This document shows positions 22,493 through 32,958 of a DNA stretch of 64,000 bases, piece after piece (position 1 is the first letter of the stretch; each line of letters opens with the position of its first letter). The notes under the pieces are model-generated. The model was not told where the DNA came from. It did no database searches and was given only the letters and a program-made list of their open reading frames with translations. The translations under genes and the position numbers were made by a program. The stretch is from Rhynchopus sp. YZ270_cl-10. Taxonomy: Eukaryota > Euglenozoa > Diplonemea > Diplonemida > Diplonemidae. The stretch lies in the NCBI GenBank assembly GCA_964035575.1, contig OZ037929.1:930001-994000 (forward strand), given 5' to 3'.

Positions 22493-22648
22493 CATGAAAA
22501 GGATCTGTCCTCAAGAACACCAAAAAAACGATCGAAAAAAACATTGATTACACCTCGAGGAGTGTGAGAAATCGAACAAGAAAATTGCTTGTCCGAAAAA
22601 AAAGCAAAAATAAAAAAATCTGAAAAGCAAACAACAACAACAATAAAT

Positions 22649-22687
22649 TTGACCTGAAATACAAAGCCCTCTCGTGACAGTGTACCT
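22649..22687 (+). repeat. Family B repeat, head only
   Basis: Head block only, ending GTGTACCT. Confidence 0.65.
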
Positions 22688-22882
22688 AGAAAATCTGGCA
22701 CTGGTGACATGTTGCACGTGCCTCACATGCTCACGCATGAAATAGAAGAGGTTCTAACGCCTATGTACGCAGGACTGTGGGTAAAATTTTTGGAAACCTC
22801 GGGTACTTAGCCACCATAAAAAAAACCACTCTGCACGCAAGTAAGCGACACGTGTGGGTGTGAGTGGTGTCGCACACAGCTG

Positions 22883-25092
22883 TCAGGCCCTGTTGCTGTA
22901 CCCACCCGTACGCATCTTCTTGAAGATGGACAGTGCATTCTGCAGCTCACCTGTCTTGACCACAAGGTCACGGTGGCTTCTTGCGAAAGCAGGTGTCTGC
23001 TGGAACAACCGCTCAAGTGTGTCGTCTGTGATCTTGGTCATCGATCCTTCGATTTCTGCAATCACCGTGTTGCACATCTTCCAACAGATCATCGGGATCT
23101 CGTCCATCAGACGCGAGCTTATGATCTTGCCGTACGACTCGATGATGAACTCCATCTCTTCTGACATGTGTGTTTCGATACTTTTGTCTTCGTGTCGTTC
23201 GAAAATTCCCTCAATCGCCTGAAAGATGTTATGTGGTGCAATGTAATGTGCTGTGGGTGACATACCTGCTTGACCACATCGGGCTGTTGTTTGCCCTGTA
23301 GCATGTTCAAAGTTCTCATAATGTCTTCTTTCAGGTGCTTCGTCCTGTTCTTTGAAAGACTCCTGAACATTTCCGAGTCCTGTGTGTACGGCCGTTGCTG
23401 CATCTCGAGGAAGTGTCGAACCTCCTCCTCTGCAATTTGCACAGCAGTGTGCAGTGCTTCTTCACAGGTCACAGAGAGGAAGCCACACAGATTGGTGTAC
23501 GAACTCTGTCTCCTCTTCACGCACATTGCAGCTTTTTTCTCAATTATGTCACGTATCTCCTGCACCAGCACTTCACACGGAACACGCCATTCATCCTCAA
23601 TGAACTTCATCACAATGTCGTTGAACGTCTGTGCGTTCAGGAAGCATGGGAGGTCGTCCGTGCGGCTCTGGTACATCAGATCTTGCAGCCACTGTGGGTC
23701 TCTCCTGATGGCAGAGAGTTGGTAGTTTAAGTGATCACCCCCGTCAATTAGGACATCGGCGCTGGGTGGTGTGCGCATCCCCGTCACGACTCCTTTTTTG
23801 TTGCCGTCAATGACAATGACACGTGAATCTTTCTTGATTTTGTGAATGTTCACCAAAGTCCCCTGCAACACTGAATACTTGAAACGATCAAAAGCCTCGT
23901 ACAACTCAGGTGTTGCAGACGCCAGTGCAGTGCCAGCGGGCGCGTCTGTCGACTTCCCCGTGAAGGAGACTTTCAACTCTGCACAAACAGCTTTGGTGAA
24001 GTCTCCGTACTTGATACGCTTCTCGAGACCTGTTTGGAGCATAGGCCCAAGGCTGGTCAACGCTGCAGACGACGCTTTGTACTTATCCGTCACCTCCTTC
24101 ATGATGGCAGGAACCGTGTCCCGCACCATGCGCATCTGCAGCTCTCCAAGCTTCCTGCGCAGACTCTGCACACCAAACATGTCCCTTTGAGACACGTCAC
24201 ACCAGGGCTTTGTCGTCTTGAAATAGTGCTCTTCCTTGCTGATTGCACGTTTGATCGATTCGTTGTCGTCCAACGCCTTTTGTCCACGTCCCTTCGAGAT
24301 GTGAAAGCCCATCTCAAACGATATCTTCTCCCCCATCAGGAGCGCCAGCACGTCCTTCTCACCTCCCTCGTCAATCAGGTCAGGCTTTGTGATGACGGGG
24401 ATCGTGCGTGACGTTGTCGGGTCCACCTTCTTCGCGTCAGCCATGATCTGCGAGTTGTGGAAGTCCACGTTGGCAGGGACAACAGCCAGCACGACACACC
24501 TGTCGTTGTCAAGGTACGAGTTCGTCAGTGCAGCAACTTCGTCCACAAGAGACTGGTTCTCCTGGTCACCCACAGAACGCACAATACCAGGCAGATCGAT
24601 CAAGGTCAGGTCGTGGTACCCGGGACCACCGATCTTGACGACCACAATGTCGTCTGCCACCTCCTTTCCTGTGGCCTTGATGATCAGAGCCTGAGCTTCT
24701 GAGATGACAGCAGACAGCGTACTCCATTCCTCTGCTGACACTTCTCTGCTGAACTGCTCCTCGTCACCAGTGGCGTTGTTCCACTGCACAGACACAACAG
24801 CCTCAAGGATGTCAGCCTGCCGCATGTGCAGCATGACAGGACACCTTGTTGTGATGCTGCTGCAGGACGGCAGCTCCACCATGCTGATCCCAGACAGCAG
24901 CGACGACTTTCCTGACGACGTGTCCCCCATCACTGCTATCATCGGCAGCGACACGTAGTTCCTGCACCCTGACGCAGTCAGTTCGTCCATGAAGGCACGC
25001 ACCTCGTCGTTCCCGGGAAGGCTTGTCATGATCTCTTCCTCTTTCCCTTGCGGTGTCTCCTTCTGCAGCACGGGCGCATTTTTCTTTGGCAT
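22883..25092 (-). CDS. Dynamin-family large GTPase
   Basis: Two exons (25092-23266 and 23218-22883) with a 51-bp GTATGT...TTTCAG intron give 720 residues, a usual length for a dynamin-like protein lacking PH and proline-rich domains. Motifs: G1 GDTSSGKS (56-63), G2 Thr in ITTRCP (80-85), G3 DLPG (166-169), G4 TKPD (235-238). A long helical stalk follows, and the second exon (AIEGIFERHEDKS onward; GKIISSRLMDEIPMI) is the GTPase effector region. Dynamins assemble on membranes and use GTP hydrolysis to pinch or divide them. With no PH domain or membrane helix, the target membrane (endocytic, mitochondrion-related or other) cannot be told. An acceptor-like CTGCTGCCAG lies immediately before the ATG, so a leader intron in the 5' UTR is likely. 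It ends GGYSNRA with no targeting signal. Confidence 0.9.
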
Positions 25093-25789
25093 CTGGCAGC
25101 AGCACAGGTATGGATGTGAGTGGTATGTGTGAAGCAAACTTTTGTGTCTGTAGTGTGGTACGGTTGTAGTGGGGCAGGAATGGAGTGGACAATCGAGGTA
25201 GGGAAAAGGGGAAGGTAGCCACGATTTTGTTAACTTTTTTAGAGAGAGACGGAGAGACAGGAACGCAGTCCCTGGCAAAGCCACGACTATCGTCATTTCT
25301 TGCACACAATAAAAACGTGTAGTGTAACACAAAAAGCCAACCCCCCCTTCGCTCTTCCCCCACAATCCTGTTCGTTTCGTACTGGATTCGCTCCGTTTTT
25401 GTCATCTTGAAAAAGTGTAGGTTTTTTTGAAACAATGCATACGTGGTGTCCCCACTGTGTGGCGAAATAAAAGGTTTTCGTTCGTGAAAAAAGAAAAAGT
25501 GGGGTCGAAGTCTGCCGTGCCGCCTCTACCATGGAACGGCAGGCACATGTGTCGCTTGTGTGAAATAAGAAAAACCCAAAAAAAAATAAAATTTGTTTGA
25601 TTATAGACTACGCTATCACATTAGCGGCCACGATGTTTCTCAATAGAAGCACCATAACCATAAAAGAAACCTTCGTAAGATGCATGCACCTCTTCCATGC
25701 ACACATCGTTACCACTATCGCTATCACGCTGGGACGCGCTGAGTTTGTAGATAAAGCAAACACAAAAGAGAAGTTGAAAAGAAAAATTG

Positions 25790-25824
25790 ACAAGATCCTA
25801 AGCCTCCTGGGACTTACTCATCTC
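25790..25824 (+). repeat. Family A repeat, diverged
   Basis: GATCCTAAGCCTCCTGGGAC then TTACTCATCT; followed directly by a family C copy. Confidence 0.55.
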
Positions 25825-25829
25825 TAAAA

Positions 25830-25870
25830 AGTGCAAAAGGCCTCACCAGACAACTGGTGGGCGCAGGCAC
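25830..25870 (+). repeat. Family C frame with variable hairpin centre
   Basis: Centre CACCAGACAACTGGTG is a perfect 6-bp hairpin between GTGCAAAAGG and GCGCAGGCAC. Confidence 0.7.
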
Positions 25871-25962
25871 CAACAATAGGGGTAATAAGGGTAATACACC
25901 TTTTTGTACAAAAAAACAACATGAGGAATGTGCTTTGTCGTGACGTACACACACATCCAAAA

Positions 25963-26069
25963 AGAAGTTGACTTGAAATACAACAGCCTTCTCATGACAG
26001 GTGTACCTTTGGTACAATGACCGGCTGTACCGTAGGGTGGACCCCAACCATGCAGTCCTACATCCGTTA
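25963..26069 (+). repeat. Family B repeat
   Basis: Full through CAGTCCTACATCC. Confidence 0.75.
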
Positions 26070-26103
26070 TTGCAGTAGAAACCCTCAAGACGGTCTACCG
26101 AAA

Positions 26104-26144
26104 AAGGTGGATAGGATGAACCTAAGCCTCTTGGGTTTGGTCGT
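26104..26144 (+). repeat. Family A repeat, diverged
   Basis: GGATGAACCTAAGCCTCTTG kept; distal arm weak. Confidence 0.5.
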
Positions 26145-26499
26145 AAAAATATGCAGAATTTCAAAGAAATAAAACTTGAAAAATATCCCCTTTGAGAAAA
26201 CCTTGTACACGTGCCGTAGAATTTTTTCTCCTTTTGCGCACCTAAATATGAAACAGAACTAACACCACGTACACCCCACTACCCCACTACTTCAATGTGG
26301 ACCGCCCATCTGTCTCTGATGGTTGTATCCCGGTCAGCACCCTCAGAAGAAAGACAGCATCGAAAATGAATGCTGCACAGTTTCTTTTTCCTTTAAAAAT
26401 GACATTTCGCAGAGATGAAGAAAAACTAGGATGTTCCCATCCCTCTTTGCCTTGCTTTGCAATTCAGTGTAGATGCCCGAGGGTGGGTACAACAGACAG

Positions 26500-26660
26500 T
26501 ATTGTTTGTTGCATCGACAATCACCTAAGAACCCACTTGGGGCTAATAGGGTCTGTACTCAATGTTGGCCGAAGAACCTTTTGTACTACGGAAGGTATAA
26601 ACGTCAATTCGTAACCCTTAAGAGCAGCTTTTATGTCTTCCCTTCTTTGTGTCAATCTGC
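26500..26660 (+). repeat. Family K repeat
   Basis: GCATCGACAATCACCTAAGA, CAATGTTGGCCGAAGAACC, TTGTACTACGGAAGGTATAA, AGCTTTTATG in the order of 17780-17930. Confidence 0.55.
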
Positions 26661-27085
26661 CCACTAGTTTAGTGCAGCTGCCATTCAGACAGTTCTTCGC
26701 TATCCAGAAAACATTCTCCCCCCCATTTTTTTTTGCGCCTACTTTTTTTCATGGGGGGTGAAACATCTTTTCAGATGATGTGGAATCTTATCATCTTTTT
26801 CACATCGTGTCACGTCGTGAAAAAAAGGAAAAAAAAAAAAAAAAAAAAAGTGCTCGCACACGATCTGCAGCAGTTCTACTCAATATTTTTTCAGATGAGT
26901 CACCACCACGGTTCGCACGGATCGCGATCCGTCAACTGCGGTACTTTTCCGGGAAAAACAAAAAAAAAAAAAGTGGGGTGCGCACGGGGGTCGCGCTACG
27001 CCCCTATCGCCCTATCGACTACCGTAGATTTTTGACGATTTTGCTCGGTACGTTTTTCCTTACTAAAACCAGAGAATCTCATATT

Positions 27086-27430
27086 TCATAGTAAGAGTAT
27101 TTCGGAGTGTTTTTGGACACACATGTGACCCCACCGTGGAGAGCAATCGGCTCGCGCAATCAAAAGAAAGCAGAGAAAAAGGAAAAAGAAAAAAGACAAA
27201 AGTTGGGTACCGTGCGCCTGGGCGCTACTGTGTTCCCACTCAAAACACCACAATTTCATCTGAAGTTAGGTTTTCAAACCTGAAAACCCCTTGTTTACGA
27301 GTATGGGTTCATATTTTGCAAAAATTTAAGTCAATAAAATTTTGTCCATTTTTCCAAAATGACCCCACCACTTTCTGCAATCGCGCCGAATCGGACGATG
27401 CGATCGACAAAAACGCGTGATCTGGACCCC
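27086..27430 (-). repeat. Family J repeat, one orientation
   Basis: GTGTTTTTGGACACACATGT, GACCCCACCGTGGAGAGCAA ... CCTTGTTTACGAGTATGGGT; reversed at 37.77-38.22 kb and part-related to the 260-bp tandem unit. Confidence 0.7.
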
Positions 27431-27559
27431 AAAATTTTGGTCAAAATCACGTGATCTGGGAACATGCTTGTTTTTGACCAAAGCAAAAAAAATTTCTTTG
27501 CCCTAAATCGGGCGTGGTAGGTGATACAATGGCCCAAAAAATCTAAAGAAAATCTCAGA

Positions 27560-27735
27560 TCACGGATGCTGCCAGATCTGGCCAGATCTCCAGATCTGGG
27601 CCGCCCAGATCTGGCCAGATCTGGGAAATTTTTTTTTTTTTTTTGAAAAAAAAATTTTCCCAGACGTCCCAGATCTGGCCAGATCTGGCCACATCTGGGA
27701 GATCTGGGACGTCTGGGAAAAATTTTTTTTTCCAG
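27560..27735 (+). repeat. AGATCTGG palindrome cluster, left
   Basis: Begins TCACGGATGCTGCCAGATCT and repeats CCAGATCTGG / GGCCAGATCTGG around a T/A core. Confidence 0.75.
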
Positions 27736-29934
27736 GTACCCCCAATGACATAACGAAGTATCGCTTGAAGTACCGTTCAATATACGTTGCTCGTGTGTGC
27801 AAGTTACGAAGTAGGACACACAAGGTATATCAAACGATAAATCAATCAGATAAACGTTACATCATTGGAAAATTGTTGGCACCGCCGCCCTGTCTTCGTA
27901 TTTATTACGTCGACAGGCCAAACAGCGTTGGGCTCAGAAGAAGCAGTGCAAGACACTGGGGATCAACATGAGAACCAACTCCCAACAACACAGGCTACCG
28001 AAGTAGCAGGTGGGGTGTTGCGGGTGTTTGGGGTGAAAGAAAATCGATTTTGGTAAGTTACAGCAGAAAATTCTTAAGTTTGCACAATTGAGAAGGGTGT
28101 TACCACTGCCTAATATTATTCGTACATGTGAACCGGTAAGGTCGAGAAGGGTGGACACGGCATGCAAGTACAAGTACAAGTAAGACGTACCTTCTACAAA
28201 GGCTGAATTCGCAATTCTTAAGGGATTGAATTCAGCCCCCACGTGGTGTTTTTGAGAAAATCATTCCATGGTATACAGCTAATGGTTCCCGAAGAATGAT
28301 TCGCCCCTCCTCGTTCATGCAAACTTAAGAAAATTCTGAAGTAACTACAACCTGGCGTGCGGGTACAGATGCATTGCTTTGTTCTTTCCTCAAAGTCATG
28401 TGTGATCTCTCGGGTCTGTACTAAAGTCAGTGTTTAGATAAGCATCCACTTGACTCGTTCTAACAACCGTTGAAATCTAGAACAAAACAATACACTGCCC
28501 CTTCTCACACCAAGCCGCCATGCTTCAAGAGCATGCCCTGGGCAAAAATTACTCTGACAAAAATTGGTTTTCTGGGGGAACGCAATATTTTCTTGTGCCT
28601 AGTCCTCCGCAAGAGCAGAGGACAGACTTTCCGGATCCCGAAGTCGAATTTCTTGCACTAGCTATGCTCCCTGGGTTAAATGGCTATAGCAGTGACTGAC
28701 TAAGAGGTTCATAATAATTAGGGTGGTCTATGGGGTGGGTTAATGGAAAAGTTGGCATATAAACCCGACTTTTACGATCGCCACCTGGTTTTGAAATAAT
28801 TGCACCAGCTCTTCCGTCGGCACTGCTTCGCTGTCACGATGAAGGGTCGTCGGTTCGGGTACCTGTTAAGAGAAATTGAATGTAAAAGTAGAGACTACAA
28901 CAAAAAAACAAACAAACAAACAAACAAGAAGCCGCCCCGTACCCCTTAAACGTAAAAGTGACATTTTTGTTGACAAAAAAAAAAAAAAAAAAAAGCTAAA
29001 AAATAGCGGACATGTCGAAAAGGGAGAAAACCGGGGGGTTAAAAACATACCTTGCACTCGGCCCACTCTCCAGGTACAAAGAACATCACTGCACGACAAA
29101 CCCACTACTACGATAGAAAATAACTATTTTTTACCGAACAGAAAGGTCGTTTTATTGATGAGTGTTTTCAGCGTCTGAGTGCACACTCAGTGGGGACAAA
29201 ATGCAACACTTACCGAAAAAATTCTCCAATCGGACAAAAACCTTTCTAAACACCCAAAAAAAACACCTCAGTCCACATCCGCGGGGTCGCGAGATGGAAA
29301 TATATGGTTTTACAGCTTTTGGGGGGTCTAGCGTGGGTCCCAGATGCATTTTGCAACGGGTCTGTGTGTGTGCCTCAACCGCTTCACAGTACCCTTTTTT
29401 GTAACTGAAAACGACGCATCCTGTACCTAAGTGCACTGAAGCCTTGCTTGCGTCCTCCTTCGTGGTTTTGGGCGTTCGCATGCGAGAATCATTATCGCAT
29501 TCTCACATGTAATTCTCGCATCACGGAGAGGGTTTTAGCGTTACGTGACCACAAAAAAAGTGCACAAAATTAGTTTGGTCAAAAATCACCTTGCACTTGT
29601 GAAGGAATTGCTAAGGAAATGTGAAATAAGCGTGTTTTGGTACACAAAAGTGCGTTTTGGGTGGTTCTGAAGGGTCAAAACACCAAAAAAATGCGTTTTT
29701 TTTTTTTTTTTTTTTTTTTTTTTTCTGTGTGTTTGTTTTCTTGTTGTAGTCTTTTTTGGTGAAGGGGCTTGGCCGACGACACTGAGAACCTCTTTGGTTC
29801 ATAGCTGTTAACGACGTCTGGTCCTACCTAGCTGTACACTCTAATTCTAAAAATAAAATAAAATAAAACCAATAGGCAAAGGGGGAGGGGGGAGGCTAAA
29901 AGCCAAACAAAAGTAAAAAATGAAAAAGAAAAAC

Positions 29935-31620
29935 TCAAGTGCTCTGGGACGGCCGCGAGTTCCTGCTCCGCTTTAGGCACCGCAGACGGTTGTAGAGGGT
30001 GTAAGCCTCTTCCACCTCGTCGGAGCTCATCGACGGCCTCTTCGCTTCTTTCCACAGGTAGAGGCAGGTGAGGGCGTCATCCACCGACTGCCAATCCCCT
30101 CCCGCTGCCAGCGACTGGTGCTGAAGCGTGTTCGGGTAGAACGTCTCCTTCCACGCCTGGGCGGTCGCTGGACACCCCATGTTGTTGAATCCTGGGCAGG
30201 GCGCCATACCGGCATAGAACGGCACGTTGGTCGGGAGGGCTGTAGGTGCGGGTTGAGAGCCACTCTCCGATTGCGTGTACGTGCTGGGGGCCGAAGTGGC
30301 GTCAGACATGGGGACTGCGAGTTCTGATTCGTCGATGAGGTCCATAGAGAACTCGCTGCCCTGCGATGCGGCGGGCGGCTGCTCTCTCGGGTGGACGGAA
30401 GAGGGAACTGCCTCAGAGGAAGAAGATACGGGGAGGGCTGAGTGGGTGTTTGAGAAGCCACTCTCCGTACCGGTCTGAGGTTGTGTTGCCCCGTCCGAAC
30501 CAGGGTGTGTCTGCGCAGAGGCGCCGGGACGGGCAACTGCTTGTGCGACAGGGGGCACCGAGGACGCGACAGGAGTAGGGAGGGCTGAATGTGTGGTGGA
30601 GTAGCCGCTCTCTTGTCCCTGGACGTCTGATGATGCCTGTCTCATGCTGCGTTGCGTCTGTGCCCTCCGCGCCTTTGCAGTCTCCACTTGGCTGGTCACG
30701 CGAGCTTCACGCTGTACCTTCACCAAGTTAATGCTCTTGGGGTCAATCCTCTCGTGCGCGCGCGCAATGATCCTCGCCGCGCATGGCTTGCTGGACACTG
30801 GCAGGGCCCGCGGGCAGGTTGAGGGGAGGGAACGACACGGCAGACACACCCAAACTGAGCACTCCCGACACTCCCATTGACGTTCACGACCGAGGACCGC
30901 AGCCGAGCACAGCTCGCATTTCCCGAAATCCGCCCGTGAGTCTTCCAGGGGGCAGTCCAGAAGCCCCTCGCGTGACACACAAGTGAGAGGCGGCAGGCGC
31001 GGGGTCGGTTCATGCATGAGGAGGTACTGCGTCAGCTTCTCGGGGATATTGACCGGCGTGAAGTGACCTGCGGTGCGGCCATCGTGGGCTAGTGCGAGCA
31101 CCTGACGGTATCCCACTTCGCCTGAGGGGGTGAAGACCGACGGTCGATGGCCACCAATGAACACCACCACCAGAGAATGCAGAGCTCGGGCCAGGCCGCT
31201 AACCGTCACCATGTCAGCCCAAGTGTCAGGACGCGCACACCCAGCGATGCTCATCTGTCGCGCCCATACTCCGACACTTGGTTCAGCGCGAGCCGCTAAG
31301 TCCTCGTCTTGGACCACCTGTGCAATCGCCGCCTGTCTCAGGGACCCCGCACTCCTCCCGCACTGGTACGCCACGGCATCGAAGCAACAGTCGCCCACTG
31401 TGTAGCGGAAGTCCGCGGGAACGGAGCACCCGAGGGAGGACAGCTGTAGCGGCAGGGCCGGCGGGGGGTCACATGTCTCCAGCGCCTTGAATGCTGTTGC
31501 AGGGTCTTCGCAGGGAGTGGAGGGTACTTCAAGGGTTTTTTTGCATTTTTGGTCACCCAAGGACCCACTATTTTTGGTTGATATTTTTTTTTTCCCTTTG
31601 CGAAAAAACCCAAAAATCAC
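29935..31620 (-). CDS. OTU-like cysteine protease with zinc finger, intronless, probably repeat-associated
   Basis: An uninterrupted 561-codon frame. Residues 75-190 resemble an OTU deubiquitinase fold: VGDCCFDAVAYQ (catalytic Cys78 in the D-G-D/N-C-L/F-F block, with the leading Asp replaced), PDTWADMVTVSGLARAL (the W-G-x-E block), and GHFTPV (catalytic His186, usually HY/HF). A C-x2-C-x12-C-x2-C-x4-C-x2-C cluster at 235-262 looks like a small zinc finger. The rest is Ser/Pro-rich linker and a helical tail. OTU enzymes cut ubiquitin chains, and OTU domains also occur in some retrotransposons. The first ~30 codons lie in a copy of the ~180-bp repeat found at 31530-32180, and the next in-frame Met is residue 123, so the true start is uncertain. 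Inverted copies of an AGATCTGG repeat lie on both sides. Host gene or element gene remains open. Confidence 0.6.
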   Translation of the reverse strand: MIFGFFRKGKKKISTKNSGSLGDQKCKKTLEVPSTPCEDPATAFKALETCDPPPALPLQLSSLGCSVPADFRYTVGDCCFDAVAYQCGRSAGSLRQAAIAQVVQDEDLAARAEPSVGVWARQMSIAGCARPDTWADMVTVSGLARALHSLVVVFIGGHRPSVFTPSGEVGYRQVLALAHDGRTAGHFTPVNIPEKLTQYLLMHEPTPRLPPLTCVSREGLLDCPLEDSRADFGKCELCSAAVLGRERQWECRECSVWVCLPCRSLPSTCPRALPVSSKPCAARIIARAHERIDPKSINLVKVQREARVTSQVETAKARRAQTQRSMRQASSDVQGQESGYSTTHSALPTPVASSVPPVAQAVARPGASAQTHPGSDGATQPQTGTESGFSNTHSALPVSSSSEAVPSSVHPREQPPAASQGSEFSMDLIDESELAVPMSDATSAPSTYTQSESGSQPAPTALPTNVPFYAGMAPCPGFNNMGCPATAQAWKETFYPNTLQHQSLAAGGDWQSVDDALTCLYLWKEAKRPSMSSDEVEEAYTLYNRLRCLKRSRNSRPSQST

Positions 31621-32180
31621 GGCTATAAAAACGCTAAGGAAAAATCGATATTCATTTTTTGGGCAGAGAAGTGCGTTTTAGGCGCCCACAGATGGTCAAA
31701 ACATCAAAAAAATTGTGTTTTTGGCACCTTTGGACACCCAAGGACCCACTATCAGGGGTGAATTTTTTTGCCTGAGATTTGCCTTTGCCAAAAATCGAAA
31801 AAAAAAAAATTATGAAGGAAATTGCTAAGAAAAAGTCGAAATTGTAGGCCCCTGTAGTGCATATGGCGGTACCCCAGATCGTCAAAACACCCGACTCTTG
31901 CGTTTTTTTGCACTTTTTGGTGCACAAAAACCCTACTCAGGGGTCAAAATTTTCCCGGGAAAAAAAATTTTTTTTTTCGAGATTTTTCAAAAATCGACTT
32001 GTCTTTGGTAAAAACCACGAAATTTCGGGTTCGCAAAACCACGTTTTAGACCCCCACAGATGCTCAAAAGTGCCAAATTTTGCTTTAAATGGCCTCAAAT
32101 CGTCGAAATTAGCCCTATATAGGGGCGAAAAAAAAAATTCGAGAGTCCCTTTCCCTGGGAGACAATAGCCAGAAATCTGA
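31530..32180. repeat. Degenerate ~180-bp tandem repeat array
   Basis: CACCCAAGGACCCACTAT at ~31554 and ~31743, then AACCCTACTCAGGGG and AGCCCTATATAGGGG recur every 178-189 bp. A related half unit is near 29640-29700. Its first unit overlaps the 5' end of the OTU gene. Confidence 0.6.
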
Positions 32181-32192
32181 GAAAAAAAAAAA

Positions 32193-32385
32193 ACTGGCCA
32201 GATTTCCAGATCTGGCCAGATCTGGGGGGTTTTTATTTTTTTTTGAAAAAAAGATTTTCCCAGATTCCCAGATCTGGCCAGATCTGGCCAGATCTGGAAA
32301 CAAGATCTCGACATCTGGAAAACGAGCCAGATCTGGGAAATTGGCCCCCAAATCTGGCCAGATCTGGCAGCATCCGTGACCTGAT
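32193..32385 (-). repeat. AGATCTGG palindrome cluster, right, inverted
   Basis: Ends GGCAGCATCCGTGACCTGA, the reverse of the left cluster start, with the same CCAGATCTGG repeats. Confidence 0.75.
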
Positions 32386-32819
32386 TTTTTTGTTTTTTTT
32401 TTTTTTTTCACGACGTTTTTTTTTTTCACGATCAAGAAACGAAGTTGTGAGAGATTTCCGAAATTTTAGATCGTGATAAGATCTTTTACCCCCCATGTTT
32501 TTTTGCGTGCAAAAAAAAAAAATAATTCGCATCGTAACTACACAAAACAATAGAGAGGGGTCCTAGAACGACACGGGAACTTTAAAAAAAAAAGATGTTG
32601 ACGAGACAGGTGGAAAAAAAAAGAAACGAAAAGGGTCATTCATCATAGGACAGTCTAGTATCATGGGGAACAGGGACAACAGGGAAGGGGAAGGGATGTG
32701 GCGCATATTGTGTGTGTGTTCAAGAAGGGGTTATTGAAAAAAGTGTTGAAAAACCAAAAAAAAAATGGTTGGTTCTCTCTGTATTTTCAAGGGGGGTGTT
32801 AAGCTTTTAACAAAAAAAG

Positions 32820-32865
32820 AGTAGTTGAAACTTACTAAAACGCATCGGTCGTGCTCATGCAAAGG
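32820..32865 (+). repeat. Family G short repeat
   Basis: GTAGTTGAAACTTACTAAAA CGC, then ATGCAAAGG. Confidence 0.55.
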
Positions 32866-32958
32866 GGTGGGACGTGAGTGGTCCAAAAAGAGAGAGAGAG
32901 AGGAAAAGAGAGAAAGAAAACCATTCAGTCAAACATTTCCTCATTGGGAGTTGACAGA

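Larger units (their letters stand above)
21123..22882. other. Intergenic, repeat-rich
   Basis: About nine short-family copies (A, B, C, E) occur in 1.3 kb between A-rich spacers. No gene is seen. Confidence 0.6.
25093..29934. other. Intergenic accessory DNA
   Basis: 25.1-25.5 kb is the dynamin upstream region with a likely leader intron. Then come families I, A, C, B and K, an A-run at 26829, family J (27.1 kb) and the left AGATCTGG cluster. 27.74-29.6 kb has no repeat or gene I can identify. Confidence 0.5.
31621..32958. other. Intergenic: tandem array and AGATCTGG cluster
   Basis: Filled by the ~180-bp array, the inverted AGATCTGG cluster, T-runs and a GAGAGA stretch near 32888. No gene is seen. 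Confidence 0.6.

Noticed and set aside
27138-27420. Small plus-strand coding frame
   Set aside because: It overlaps the family J repeat, whose other copy breaks the frame, and shows no conserved protein signal.
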